A DNA stretch of 64,000 nt. It comes from Pomacea canaliculata. Taxonomy: Eukaryota > Mollusca > Gastropoda > Architaenioglossa > Ampullariidae. Both the position numbers and the translations under genes were made by a program. Shown piece by piece: positions 13,423-24,819 of this stretch; the first letter of the stretch is position 1, and every line of letters starts with the position of its first letter. Under the pieces are notes generated by a model. The model did not search any database and was not told where the DNA came from. It worked only from the letters and a program-made list of their open reading frames with translations. The DNA lies in assembly GCF_003073045.1 (NCBI RefSeq), contig NC_037601.1, positions 23,100,150 through 23,164,149 on the forward strand, given 5' to 3'.

Positions 13423-16400
13423 TTTGACAATTATCTTAAACCAAAACAAAAAAACTACATCACAAGATGAAAAACTCTCTTTAAGTATAAATCAGCACTC
13501 CATTTGCTGATGACTTGCTTTCGATGGCCTAAACATGTAAATGAACATTGTTGATTTATAACGCTGAGCCAGTCGACATACAATAAGTTTCACATCCAGT
13601 CTCTGCATACTAGATATACAGAGGGGAAAAGGTTGTTTCCAAAGTTTTCTATTGCTTTTCATCACATACTGGTGTGCAATCAAAACTACAATGCAGCTTC
13701 AAAGAGCATAGTTAGCACAATGAAACCATGTTTGCTCAATGGCCAGGAAGGTACAGCAATGTTGGCCGTTAGCATTGTAGTGTAGCAGCTGTTACCACAC
13801 AAAGGGAGCACATTCAGCAGCCCTAAAGAAAACAAATCAATTATCTGTAAATTATTAATGATAATCTATCTTTAATAACTTACAGAAATCACTTAATTTT
13901 GTTTAATATAAGCACTGAGCCTAATCATAATACTAGCAAAAAATGTCATTACCAGAAAGATGAAAATAAAAATGCTATAATTATTGTTCTCAATAATTTA
14001 ATTATAACTGCTGCTGAGAATATAAAATTTAACAAGAAGATTTTTAACCTCACTGGTTATTTGTGAAAAAATGTCTTATCTGTGTACATATAATTTTCTA
14101 TTTAAGCTGATTTTGGTCACACAAAATGATCTCTTTTTTTGCTACATGGCTTACACATCAGACTTCAGATATACAAAAATTCTAATTTGTAACTTTAATT
14201 CCTTAATATACCCATAATTCTGAACTTTCTCATCAGTTAAATGTTCTCATCTTATTGATTTGTTGTTCACCGACTGACTTTTTTAAGCTTGTAACTTATA
14301 GACTCTTCATAGTAACTAATGACCCTTGGTGTGTTTAAAGTAATACATATATAATGGTAGCAAATCCACAAATAAACAGTACAATTTCTTCATTAAAGCT
14401 ACAAACGCGGCATTTACTCGAATGTATGGTACAACACACATATCACGTTTTTCGTAAGGAATCAAGCAGCTCTGTCTTCTGCACTACAAGTGTTTTGTGA
14501 CGACGAGGCCTCATAGTATCTTGAACTTCTGGCAAAGCCTTGCCGTTTACGAAATGTTATCATCAGTATCACCTGTTACCAGTATGTGGTATCGTACTTA
14601 GACTAGTCCCGAAGCAATAGTTCTAGCGAACTGACACGTTTATAAATCCACCTTTCACCTCGTTATGTATTGTGGTAACACGCCACATATTACCTGGCAA
14701 TAGAAGGTGTATCGCGAGTTGAGACCCAAGGCTGCGTTACTCCATGTCAGCATCGCTATCACCACGATAACTGGCAGCAGACGCTGCACTGCATCACACC
14801 AACTCTGTGGAAATCAAATATTACAATCGTAAACCCTATTTCTTCGGTTTTTTTCCTTCTTAAAACACAGCCTGCTCCAAGAGTTGAGCCGAAACATCGA
14901 GATGACATCGTCTGTCTCGTCAGTGACGACAACTTACACGCTGGCCTGAGAGTTATCTCCCCTGACACTCCCAGCCACAGCTGCTCGCAGGTCGCACGAA
15001 ATGCTAAAACAAGAAAAAACTAATAATTGCACACAATCTGGGTTACAGATAAAACAGAGACATGGCATATCTGGTGCAGCTCCACAAGTCAACAGCATAG
15101 CGTTCTTAATGGGTTTTGTAGTTTTCTTTTTAACGTAATTTTTAATGTGATACACAATTCCTCTAAACTTCAGATTTTTTTTTTTTTTTTTAATCGGTAA
15201 AATAAAAGGAATAGTGAAAATACTTATCTTAATATTTGGAAATTTCCTGTATGGTGAAGGAAGATGCATTTTGGTGGAGCGAAATATTCTTTTAAAAAGA
15301 CGCTAAAAATTTATTTTTAAGAGAAGATTTTAACCTTAATTTGGAGTCTGTGTACATGGTAACCTGTTTGTAAAATGTAATTTGTTTTCACAGTGTAATT
15401 TCTATGCGTGTGAAATTCGATGAGCTCGCCTGTTTCTAGTTTCCAACTGACTGCAGCGACATTAGGTTAATTCAACAGTGGTCAGAATTACACAGCCAAT
15501 AACCAAGATATATAGTTCAACACTATCACAGAATTTATCATTAATATAATTTGTGCTTAGTCCCTATATATATAGCACGATGAGTCACGATTTGTCGGAA
15601 AAGCACTGCGAATTTTCATTACATTGCAAGCTTCAATTTTTCTCCTTTCCAAAACTATGTCTTCTTGGTCTTATGAGAGTTGCAATAATAAAAATAAACA
15701 TCACCCACTGTTGTCTTTCTAGTCTTTAGTTATTAGCCATTGTCCTTTGTACATACTTATATGCAGTGCTAAGAGGGTTATACAGTATGATTATATAATA
15801 TTTGTTAGGTTAAATAAATAAGCTGAGGTGCAGGCATCATAGTTTCATCATGGACGTGTAATACAAGTTCGTGGTTTCATGCTTGCAACCTATGCAGGAT
15901 CTGGGGAGAAAACAAATATCTAAATACATGTAAACTCCTTTTTTTTTCTAAAGGGAGGACTGTTCATTTTATTTTTAAAAAGTGTATACTTCATTGTAGA
16001 AGTGTGCACTTTAAAAAGGACTTCGAGGATTTAAAATGAAATTTTTAATTTCTTTTATTGAATGATTCATTTTATAAGACTATTATTTACATTTTAGAAA
16101 TATAAATGAAAACAATATTTACAGAATTCTGGTATAATGATAAAAGACATATTTATATAGTGCATTTCTCCACTATAGAGAATGTGCTTTACACAAATAA
16201 AAATAAATGTAATACAGAGTCAAAGCACATAGATCATATATACATATGCCACTTGCAGTCAAGATAAATAATTGAGTAAACAGAATAATAAGAACACATA
16301 CATGAATGTGCACAACATAATATGCAAAGGCTATATCTATGGAATGATCAAACATATGAAGCCAGTTTGCTGCCAGCTTGCTCAGTCTAGCTGAAAAACT

Positions 16401-17752
16401 AGGACTGCAAATCCTCCTATCCACACCACTAGGTTATAGTACCAAACAGACTAATAATTTAATGCAAGACATGAACAACATTTTTTTAAAATTAAATCTA
16501 GAAACTTATACAGTAAAACCTTACTTATACAGTAAAACCTTCCTATCAAAAGAATCTTATTTTTTAACACCTGACCCCCTAATGGTTGTAATGAATCCCA
16601 ATTGACTGATGTGCACTGGTAAACAAAGAGATAAGGAGCCTTTCAGAATGTAAATAGCATTACATTATTTCTGCAAAAAGTTGTAATATAAGGCCAGAAG
16701 CAGTCTATTTTTAAAATGTACTTAATTTTTATATTTTTCTTCAACTTGAAATGTTAAAAAAAAAGTCATAATACAGCACAAACTGTTGGTCATAAGTCAT
16801 GTTGTGGAGGTAGTCATGAAAGACATTTTTATAGCAAAATACTTTTGAATAAATGTTTTGGTGTTATCTAAGAGCGGGAAAGGAGACATGATGGATATAC
16901 TGTATCAAAATCTGACCTACATCTAATACAGGACTACAGAAAGCTGTTGTTATAGGCCAACATCTGACAGCCCAAATTTGTCTGAAAGGAAGCAATGCCA
17001 GAATTAATACAATTTAAAAACAGAGTTCTTTACATCACTCTACCAAAAAGTGAGATGAATTCCTGACAGTCTTGTATCAATTTGATGCCATCTTCACTGA
17101 CACATGGTCGGTGTGGTACAGGAAGTTTTTGTGGAAATGCTGTTCAGGATCTGTTGCCAATTCTTAGAACTGCTAATCCAATCCATGAAAATAAAATTTA
17201 AATATTGAAGTTATCTGTCCCTTCTTAAACACAATAAATTTCATGTACTGTGGTGGGCATTTGGTCTTCAATTAGCTCACCGAGTCACATAAAATTTCAT
17301 ACACCTTGATGCAATATAAACCACTAACAATGCAACAAAACTAAAGGTGAAGTGTCCTATAACCTAGTGGAAGTGATCTGTCAGCTATTCACCATGTCTG
17401 TGATATGACACAGAAGTAAAGTGTCATTGCCTTTCATTTTTCCTGATGTTATCAGATACCCATTAATGCTGGTTGGGCAAGGGCAGTTTCCCATGCTCTG
17501 ATTCTGAAGTCATGCGCTGACCTTCAGGCTAAGAACCTCTTATTAAAAACAAGTAATATAGCACACAAAATTTTGTTCATGGCTACATGCAATAAAAACA
17601 ATAATTCCTGACTACATCCCAATAAAATCAGGGAAAATATGTGGTAGAGTTAATGCAATATTTTACCCTAAAATAAAAGTTTATGACTTTGACTACAAAA
17701 ATAAACACCAATATTACAACTGTAAGGATATTAAAACACTCATTTGGAATAT
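13423..17752. other. TMEM64 5' flank and intergenic DNA up to the Myb/SANT gene
   Basis: No coding exon was recognised. Untranslated 5' exons of TMEM64 may lie here, and the more GC-rich stretch at about 14,400-15,000 is the likeliest promoter region. A 19-bp direct duplication containing acagtaaaacctt sits at about 16,506-16,543. The remainder is AT-rich with no clear repeats. Confidence 0.4.
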
Positions 17753-20104
17753 TTAGTCAGCTTGTTTCAGAATATCTAAGAACTGTCGAAACAAGTCTAT
17801 TTTTTCTTGGTGCATCTGCTCAAGTCTCTCCATTCTTTGGGCATTTTGTGCCTTGCGGTCTTCACTCAACTGTTTGATGGTAGAGATAATGCTTTCATAG
17901 TTTAGTGTCATCTGATCAGAGGAAGACTGAGCAGAACTGGTGCTGCTGGCTGCATCATTATTAGCGGATGACAGGATTCTGGTCAGTGGGGGTTGCTGGG
18001 CTGGGACCGAGGTCTCTACATGCACTTGTTGTTTTAGAGATGTGGGTAACTTTGCAATACTCTGCCGCTCATACTTCTTTTTCTTCTTTGGAAGTGGAAT
18101 GGACTTTCGTTCATCCTTTTTGTCATCACTTAAGTCCATTATTGCTCCATGGTCACGTTTTAGTGAATTTGTAGATGCTGCCAGTAGATCAATACCTGGC
18201 AAATCTTTGGAAGCAACAGGTGCTTTGAACGAATACCCTAATGCTCTCAGGCCTTCGACTGCTGTCTTGTGAGCTTCGTCAGGGCAATAGTTATAAATTG
18301 TTGCCAACTGATCAAAGAAGGGGCATTTGTGGTTTGTCCCGTTGCGGCGATTGCTATTAATACAGTCACGGTACTTCTTGGTCATGTTTTTCCATTTGTT
18401 CTCCACCTGATTCCAATGGTATTGGATTGGGTCACTAGGATCCATGTTCATTCTTGCTGCAATACGCTCCCAGACCTGCAAGTTGGTTAGTAATAGGTTT
18501 GTCAAAAATACTAAAAGCTACATTTTGGAATAAACAGATTGAACCAGACCATATACAGAAACAGTCATCACTGTCAATTCCAGACATAATATGACAAGCG
18601 TATAAAACTGCAACATTCTAGAAGATTCTTATGCTTATTTCACTCAATATACATTTTATTCATTTTAAGTGTTTGTTTTCTAAGATCATGTCCTGAATCA
18701 TACACTGTTCATCCCTTGCTTTGAGTGACAAATACATGTTTTCCATATTGTACAGCTTTCCTAGCAATATTTTTAACTGAGTCTAAGCCAAACTGCAGCA
18801 ATAAAGAATTAAGACATGATACAGATTTATTGTCCTCCAAATACATTTCAATATCATTTTCTTACTATTCTGATTACTGGTTTTTAATTTGAAGCAGGAT
18901 ATGTGCCACAAGAAATACAGAGATATACATTTATTTACAATTATAGAACACAGGAACATATATGTTTTAGTTGTCATACCGATTTTTTCTTGTAGTGAGG
19001 ATCCCTTAGATACACTTCATGCTCCTTATACAGCTCTAGCAGTTTGAGCGTTGCAGTTCTTGTCCATGTTAGTTGGACAGGTAAATCCTCCTCTTCATGC
19101 ACTCCACTTGGAACTTCATGCACAAGAGAAGCAGCTCCAGAAAGTTCTGTGTTTCCTCTGTCAGCCAGAGCTTTCAGATCTGAAAGTCTGTTAGGTTCAG
19201 TGATGGAGACAATGCACGTGGACCCTGCTAAGTCTTGTTCAGAAGGCACCGACTTGAGCTCAGATGGCACGCTGGAGATGTGCGGAGTGCAGGGTACTCT
19301 AGTACCAGTGTTGGCTGCTGTCACTGCTGAAATAACGTATCCTGGTGCAATATTAGTCACAGCCTGGGTAGAGGCTAGAGTAGAAAATTCTACCGAGGAG
19401 GTGAAAGGTTGGGCCAGACATGACTCTGCATGACAAAAATTGTGGATACCAGCTCCAGATTGATGTGAAGGCTGATCAGCAATACTTATGATAAACTGGC
19501 TGTTCCAGGAAGTACTACTGCTATTTTTTCCTAGAGCTATACCATCCGTCTTGGAGGTAGGGAAGCAATTCTCAGTATCAAATTTGGACATGACTCCACA
19601 AGAAGATTTTGCTGCTTCTTTATTTCCTACTGGATTGAGCTGAGTACATTGAACAGGCAGAACTCCATCATCATAAAAAATCTCAGGCTTCTGGAGTGAC
19701 TGTGTTGTATTGATCTGATGATCACCATAAGATGGGCCAGAATTACCTGATAAATCTGATTGTAAATTGGCAGAACTTTTCAATAAATTTGCATTGACTA
19801 TTTCTTCAGAAGGAGACTCTGTCAAAATAATTGCTGCCGGAGTTGATACCTTAGCCTGTGGCTGCTGGCTTGAAGCAAAGTTGACGTTGGCTGACACAAC
19901 AGCTCCATCATCGAAAACTGTTATAGGTACATGCTGCTTTGAAGCTAATTCTGCACGGTCAGACAATAACGCAACAACCTGTTGATTTATTGTGCTGTTG
20001 TTGGCAGATCCTGAAAAAGTTCTGCTGTCTGATGAGCAGCCTTGAAGTGTCACTGCAGAGTCACTTCTAAGAGCGCTTGTAGCCTTTTGTCGTGTTACCA
20101 CCAT
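17753..20104 (-). CDS. Myb/SANT-like (trihelix-type) DNA-binding protein, paralogue A, complete two-exon gene
   Basis: Exon 1 is 20104-18980 (375 codons) and exon 2 is 18475-17753 (240 codons plus TGA-class stop). A 504-nt GT-AG intron joins them in phase 0, giving 615 aa. The ATG context is strong (A at -3, G at +4). Residues 1-340 are Ser/Thr-rich and probably disordered. Residues 343-436 form a Myb/SANT-like domain. Helix 1 contains LTWTRTATLKLLELY, the intron falls just after HYKKKS, and exon 2 continues VWERIAARM, then VENKWKNMTKKYRDC and CPFFDQLATIY. Key aromatic residues are W346, W377, W403 and the FF pair. A PLPKKKKK nuclear-localisation-like run is at about 503-509. A coiled coil covers about 565-612 (LSEDRKAQN, RLEQMHQEK). 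This family binds DNA and is inferred to act as a nuclear regulator; targets are unknown. The domain order suggests a metazoan trihelix protein, possibly related to the MYB-like partner of Harbinger transposons. Confidence 0.88.
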
Positions 20105-22798
20105 TGTTCATGAGCTGTTGGAAGATATGATAATGGAAGATTTTAAGAGTTCTTCAGCCTAATTGATTATATAGTTATTACCTTAATTGAACCAGCAGAA
20201 GTATCTTTATTACTTGTGTACATGTGGGACATGTTTTGTTCGAGCATAGAACATTTATATAGTACCTTTCCAGTGCCAGTCAAGCTCAACATGCTTTACA
20301 CATGCACAGGTGTATAAGCATGCACCCTTTCTTTTAGGATAGGCATTAAATTTAATGCATTCAAAACTAAACCACATACGCGCACAGAGCCCAACATGCA
20401 CACAGGGCAGAGGACACCATAAATGCCTCTGTAAAAAAGGGGTCACATCCAGAAAGAGGTATGTCACACCTAGCATAAGAGCCCATGGCATTTGATTCTC
20501 ACAATTTTGGTAACTAGCAATTCAGCATGGCACCACCAATCTCGCTCTGCTATAACAGTAAAATTTATTCTTTTGGTACCTTTCTTTTATAAAGATGATA
20601 CATTTTTACAAAATATACATTCAAATGTTACTTCTAATTTTTTATGTATGGCCTTTTGCACAAAAAGAAAGCTATGTATCCATTGGTGTTAAAAGTTAGT
20701 CTCACAATTGGACTAACTTGGTTTTAGAAGTTTTAGATTAGATGTATTTGCCATTTATGTTAATTTAAAAATACAACATTCAATCCAGGAATCGTCCATT
20801 TTTATATCTAAAGAGGGACACGCTGTGAAATTACGTAAGTATGCTTTCTATTTCAGATCGTTAGCAATGTTTCTTTATTGCACACCTGATGGACAACAAT
20901 AAGTCAAAAGCAACTTAATTTTTAATTAACAAAAGCAATTTAATTATTATATGATCGGTTTCCTTTAATCATTTTCAGTTTTTTTTTTCACTCTTGTTGT
21001 CTTTGTCAGTATTTCAAAATAGACCTTTTTCTTGTCAGTGCTTTACAGATCTCTCACATTATTATTATTTGCACAGCACCTATAACGTCACCAGCCGAAA
21101 ATTAAAAACAATATACCCTTGAGCCATCATGGAACCAATCTGTTTGCGGTTGTGAATCTTCCTGGAAAAAATAACTCAATACCCTGTAATTTTTCTTATT
21201 GTTTACATCACTTTATAGCTTGTGTTATGATGACAGCAAAATTCTACTATTTCGTGTTTTTTAAATGCCACAAAATGTGATATGTACTGTCTGCGCCCGG
21301 AACCCGTTTGTAACCAGTTTCGCTGACAGCCATTATCCGGTTTGACGAGGACTGATTCGGTTTCCCTTTCTCAACCTGTTAAGAAAGGTTCCCAGAGGTC
21401 ACTACCAAATCACACGCAACAGCCTTAACAATACTAATGTTATGACCACAAAATTAAGAATGACAACAGTGCAGGCTTGTAAGATCCTCACCAAGATTCA
21501 TCTGTTGTGCTGTGGCCTGGCTCCGCTTGGCTTGGCTTGGCTTACAGTAGTCTCCCCTGTTGTTTATATTTACAGCTGAAGCAATCGCGCGTGTCCGGGT
21601 AGCTTTATGCCTATAGTCAAGCACATCTACATTATGACTGCATCTTGCCGATAACTTTGAAAGCACTGCTAGTGACAGGCAAAGACTTTTTTGTTAGATA
21701 TCGGGTACATTTCAACGGATTAATAAAGCAAGTGTGACCATGTGACACACATGTGTCTGACAGTCCGACCTAACCAGTTTGCAGCTGTATATACGTGTAC
21801 CTACATATTTCTTTCGTCCAGCGGAATGTCTGGACTAATGTTCGTGTAGTTTGCTCCTGACCACTTTTAATTTTATGTTGTCTGCAACCTCCCTTGCAAG
21901 AGTTGGCAGGAGAAAGTTGACTTGCGGCATCAAGTCTCGCTACTTCGTGACACTGACTCTCTCTACTCATGCCATTTACATGCCAGACAAAATCAGTGTG
22001 ACCCCTTAGTGTGATTCCCCTCGCCCCTTTTTACTTTTTATCTTTGCAGGCTGGTCAAGTACCCATGTTCAACATCTGGGTAGTCACAAGACGTGCCTAA
22101 GGGTTCGGACAAGTGCTCTAATCATTCGGCTATCATCTTTCCCCTAGACTTCATAACTAGTCGATCTGCGATATATTACTGTTTAACCACATCATGGTTC
22201 TGTCCAACAGTGGGCCCGGCTTTCTTTGCTCAATCGACTACCATCTCATGGCATTTTCGACGTTAATATATAAACAGTAACTTATAAAAATTGACAGACC
22301 TAAGAAAACGTAGTCTAGACAGTACCTTCCTGAAATCAGCATTTGTCACATACTGTTGTAACAAATTCCAAATAATGCACTAAATTTTGGATAAGGTTAT
22401 GCTTTAATCCTTAAAGCACAATAAGCTACGATGGTGGCTTTGCCGGGGAAGCATGGGGAAGGCAATTTTCATTATTTTTATTGGTAAGTTCAAGTTTGTT
22501 CCTTCCCAAAAATGTATAGGTTTCTTGGTCTAATGTTTACCTAAGATCAGCCATAGTAAAAAACGAGGTCCACCAACTGTGATTTTCAGTCTTCAATTAT
22601 TAGCCAGTCTTTGTAATACACTTTTATTTCATGTTAAGAGGGTTAACCACACGAGATAGTGAAAAGTTAACAGTGAGCATATTTACCAGTACTTTTCATA
22701 TTTACACACACACACACAAAGCGACTGCTTTTGAGTTTGACCAACTTTATCATACATCCACTCTTCAAGAATCATGTCGCTTGTAAGCTCCACACCAC
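20105..22798. other. Region between the two Myb/SANT genes
   Basis: This stretch holds the 5' flank of paralogue A and the 3' flank of paralogue B. Moderately CpG-rich DNA at about 21,290-21,660 is the likeliest promoter or first untranslated exon of paralogue A. Nothing in it reads as a splice-consistent coding exon. Confidence 0.4.
22623..22628 (-). terminator. Candidate polyadenylation signal of Myb/SANT paralogue B
   Basis: AATAAA reads on the minus strand about 170 nt beyond the stop codon of paralogue B, a normal distance for a short 3' UTR. Confidence 0.4.
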
Positions 22799-23976
22799 TC
22801 ATGGTTTCAGGTGCTGCTTAACAATTTCAAAATACTGTTGAAATATCTCCATTTTTTCATTATGCATTTTTTCTAATCTCGCCAAAAACATATTCTCTTG
22901 AACTTTATGATCATCACTGAGATGTCTAATAGCAGTAAGTACATCTTCAGCACTGCTCTTAACTTTCTTTGCCAAAGGCATGTCTTTGGAAACTGAACTA
23001 CTTCCAGTACATTCTGTTGACTGCTTGGGTGCTATATGCACATAATTAATTCTTTTTAGAGTTGACTTAGTTGGAACCACTAGTATTTCTTTATTAGAAT
23101 GGGATGTGGTACCTGATGTAATTTTACTCTTGGAGGTGCTATCAATGCTATCTTGACCTTCATAATTGTAAACAGAAGCAATTTCATCAAAGAACTGGCA
23201 CTTGTGAAATGTACTAGCAGATTTGTTCATATTTCGATTTGCTTCAAAACAGTCTCTGTACAATTTAGTCAGATTTTTCCATCGATTTCCAACATGGGAT
23301 GAAGTATACACCATACCATTTGTCATCTCTGATTCCTTAGTAAGCTTAGTGGCAATCATCTCCCAGATCTGCAAATTAGAAGAGGAGAGGGCTGGGTGAA
23401 CATGTGAATGAGACATAATTTTACCTTTGTAATCAAGTTTATACATACATACCCTTTAAGTATACTTTTCTACAAGGAGTTTTTATAAACTGCAATATTT
23501 TGCAAACTTCAATACAGCTGCAGGAGTGGATTTTGCTGAAAACTGTCGATTACCTATCATAAAAAAATTACTTTAGTGCCTTAATTAACAGTAAATTGTA
23601 TTTAGATGTAATAGTGATCACTGGCCTTGCTAATCTTTGTTCTTGCATATTTGATCATTTCTAGGCAGAGAGCATATTTCATTAGTATTAATACCACCAT
23701 ACAGCAAAAACAAAACTCCAAGTTTAAATGCATGCCCAGATACTGAAATAAGTGTTATAAAGTTATCACAATGACAGTTACTGTTTTCTTCTTGTAGTGG
23801 TGATCACTGAGAAGATGTTGATGTTCTCTGTAAAGTTGTATCAGTCTGTGTGTGGCCTCCCTGCTCCATTTGATGACACTAGCTGTGACCTCTTCCTCTC
23901 CTTGTGTGCTGTTTCCAGCAGGCTTTGCTGATACTCTTCTAGTAGCTGACCGAACACTACTAACATCATTTGGCAT
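22799..23976 (-). CDS. Myb/SANT-like (trihelix-type) DNA-binding protein, paralogue B; N-terminus uncertain
   Basis: Exon 1 runs to 23782 and exon 2 is 23368-22799, joined by a 413-nt intron in phase 0. From the ATG at 23976 this gives 65 + 189 = 254 aa. The DNA-binding domain covers about residues 34-135: IKWSREATHRLIQLY, then HHYKKKT at the splice site, then IWEMIATKL, GNRWKNLTKLYRDC and CQFFDEIASVY. The C-terminal coiled coil (about 200-250: LSDDHKVQ, RLEKMHNEK) aligns with that of paralogue A, and the intron is at the same codon of the domain. The two genes are therefore tandem duplicates in the same orientation. The frame stays open for 39 codons upstream of the ATG, to a TAG at 24096-24094. 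That extension contains EPIILSSGSVISEL, resembling the IILTESPSEEI stretch of paralogue A. The true start may thus lie in a further upstream exon. The long disordered region of A is absent or mostly missing here. Confidence 0.82.
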
Positions 23977-24096
23977 TCTGACATTTGTGAGTTCTGAAAT
24001 AACACTGCCAGATGAAAGTATTATTGGTTCTGTAGCGAGCTCGCGAGACGAAAAGAGCTCAGTGTGTAGCTCGCTCCCAGGCGCTGCTGCACGCTA

Positions 24097-24819
24097 CACA
24101 TGGATATTTCCGATGGCAAACAGTTGCAATAAAACAAAGTAACACAAAATAATAAAATATTTAGTTAAAACAAAGAAGACAGATTTACACGTAAGATAAA
24201 ATAACCACAGATAAAAAGGATTGAGAAAATTTTAACATTTACTGCAATGGTAATTCAAAAATAAAACTTTGAAATTAAAATCTTTTAAACTCGAAAGGGA
24301 ACATGTAAATGCTAAAAGAAATACTGATCCGCTGTTTACTACACACGTGTTACAAAATAAGTGTGGGCGGGTGGGAGGCAGAAGGGGGAAGTAAACTGTC
24401 GCCACGACATGACGTCACAACATTGGCCTCAAGTTGTTTTCTTTCTCGAAAGAGTTCGAAAACTTTTATAGCATACATGTTTTAAGCAGTATATATATAT
24501 AGTGTGTGATTTAAAACACTATGTCACATGTATCTTTATGGACATAGAGATGTTGAATTTGTAGATTTGTCTAGTCATTATACAATATGACACTATAGTG
24601 CATAAATGCAATACCTGGAAGGCTATTTGTACTGTAAGCTTGGTGTAATTGTTAAAGCTTGGTCTGTTTTGTGTTAGGGCTATAAAATTTCATCCTTTAT
24701 CTTTTCTTTTTTTATCCACAAACTCAAGTATTTCAAGTTCTAAGTGGAAGCATAAACATATATACGTACCTAGTAATTGATATTTTCAATGCAATAATAG
24801 CATTAGGTTTGTCTTGCAG
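24097..24819. other. Gap between paralogue B and the next plus-strand gene; possible divergent promoter region
   Basis: The two genes point away from each other, so both promoters or first exons should lie around here. No exon is recognised. Just inside the possible coding extension of paralogue B is a CTCGCGAGA element (24040-24048), close to the TCTCGCGAGA promoter motif known from vertebrates. Confidence 0.3.
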
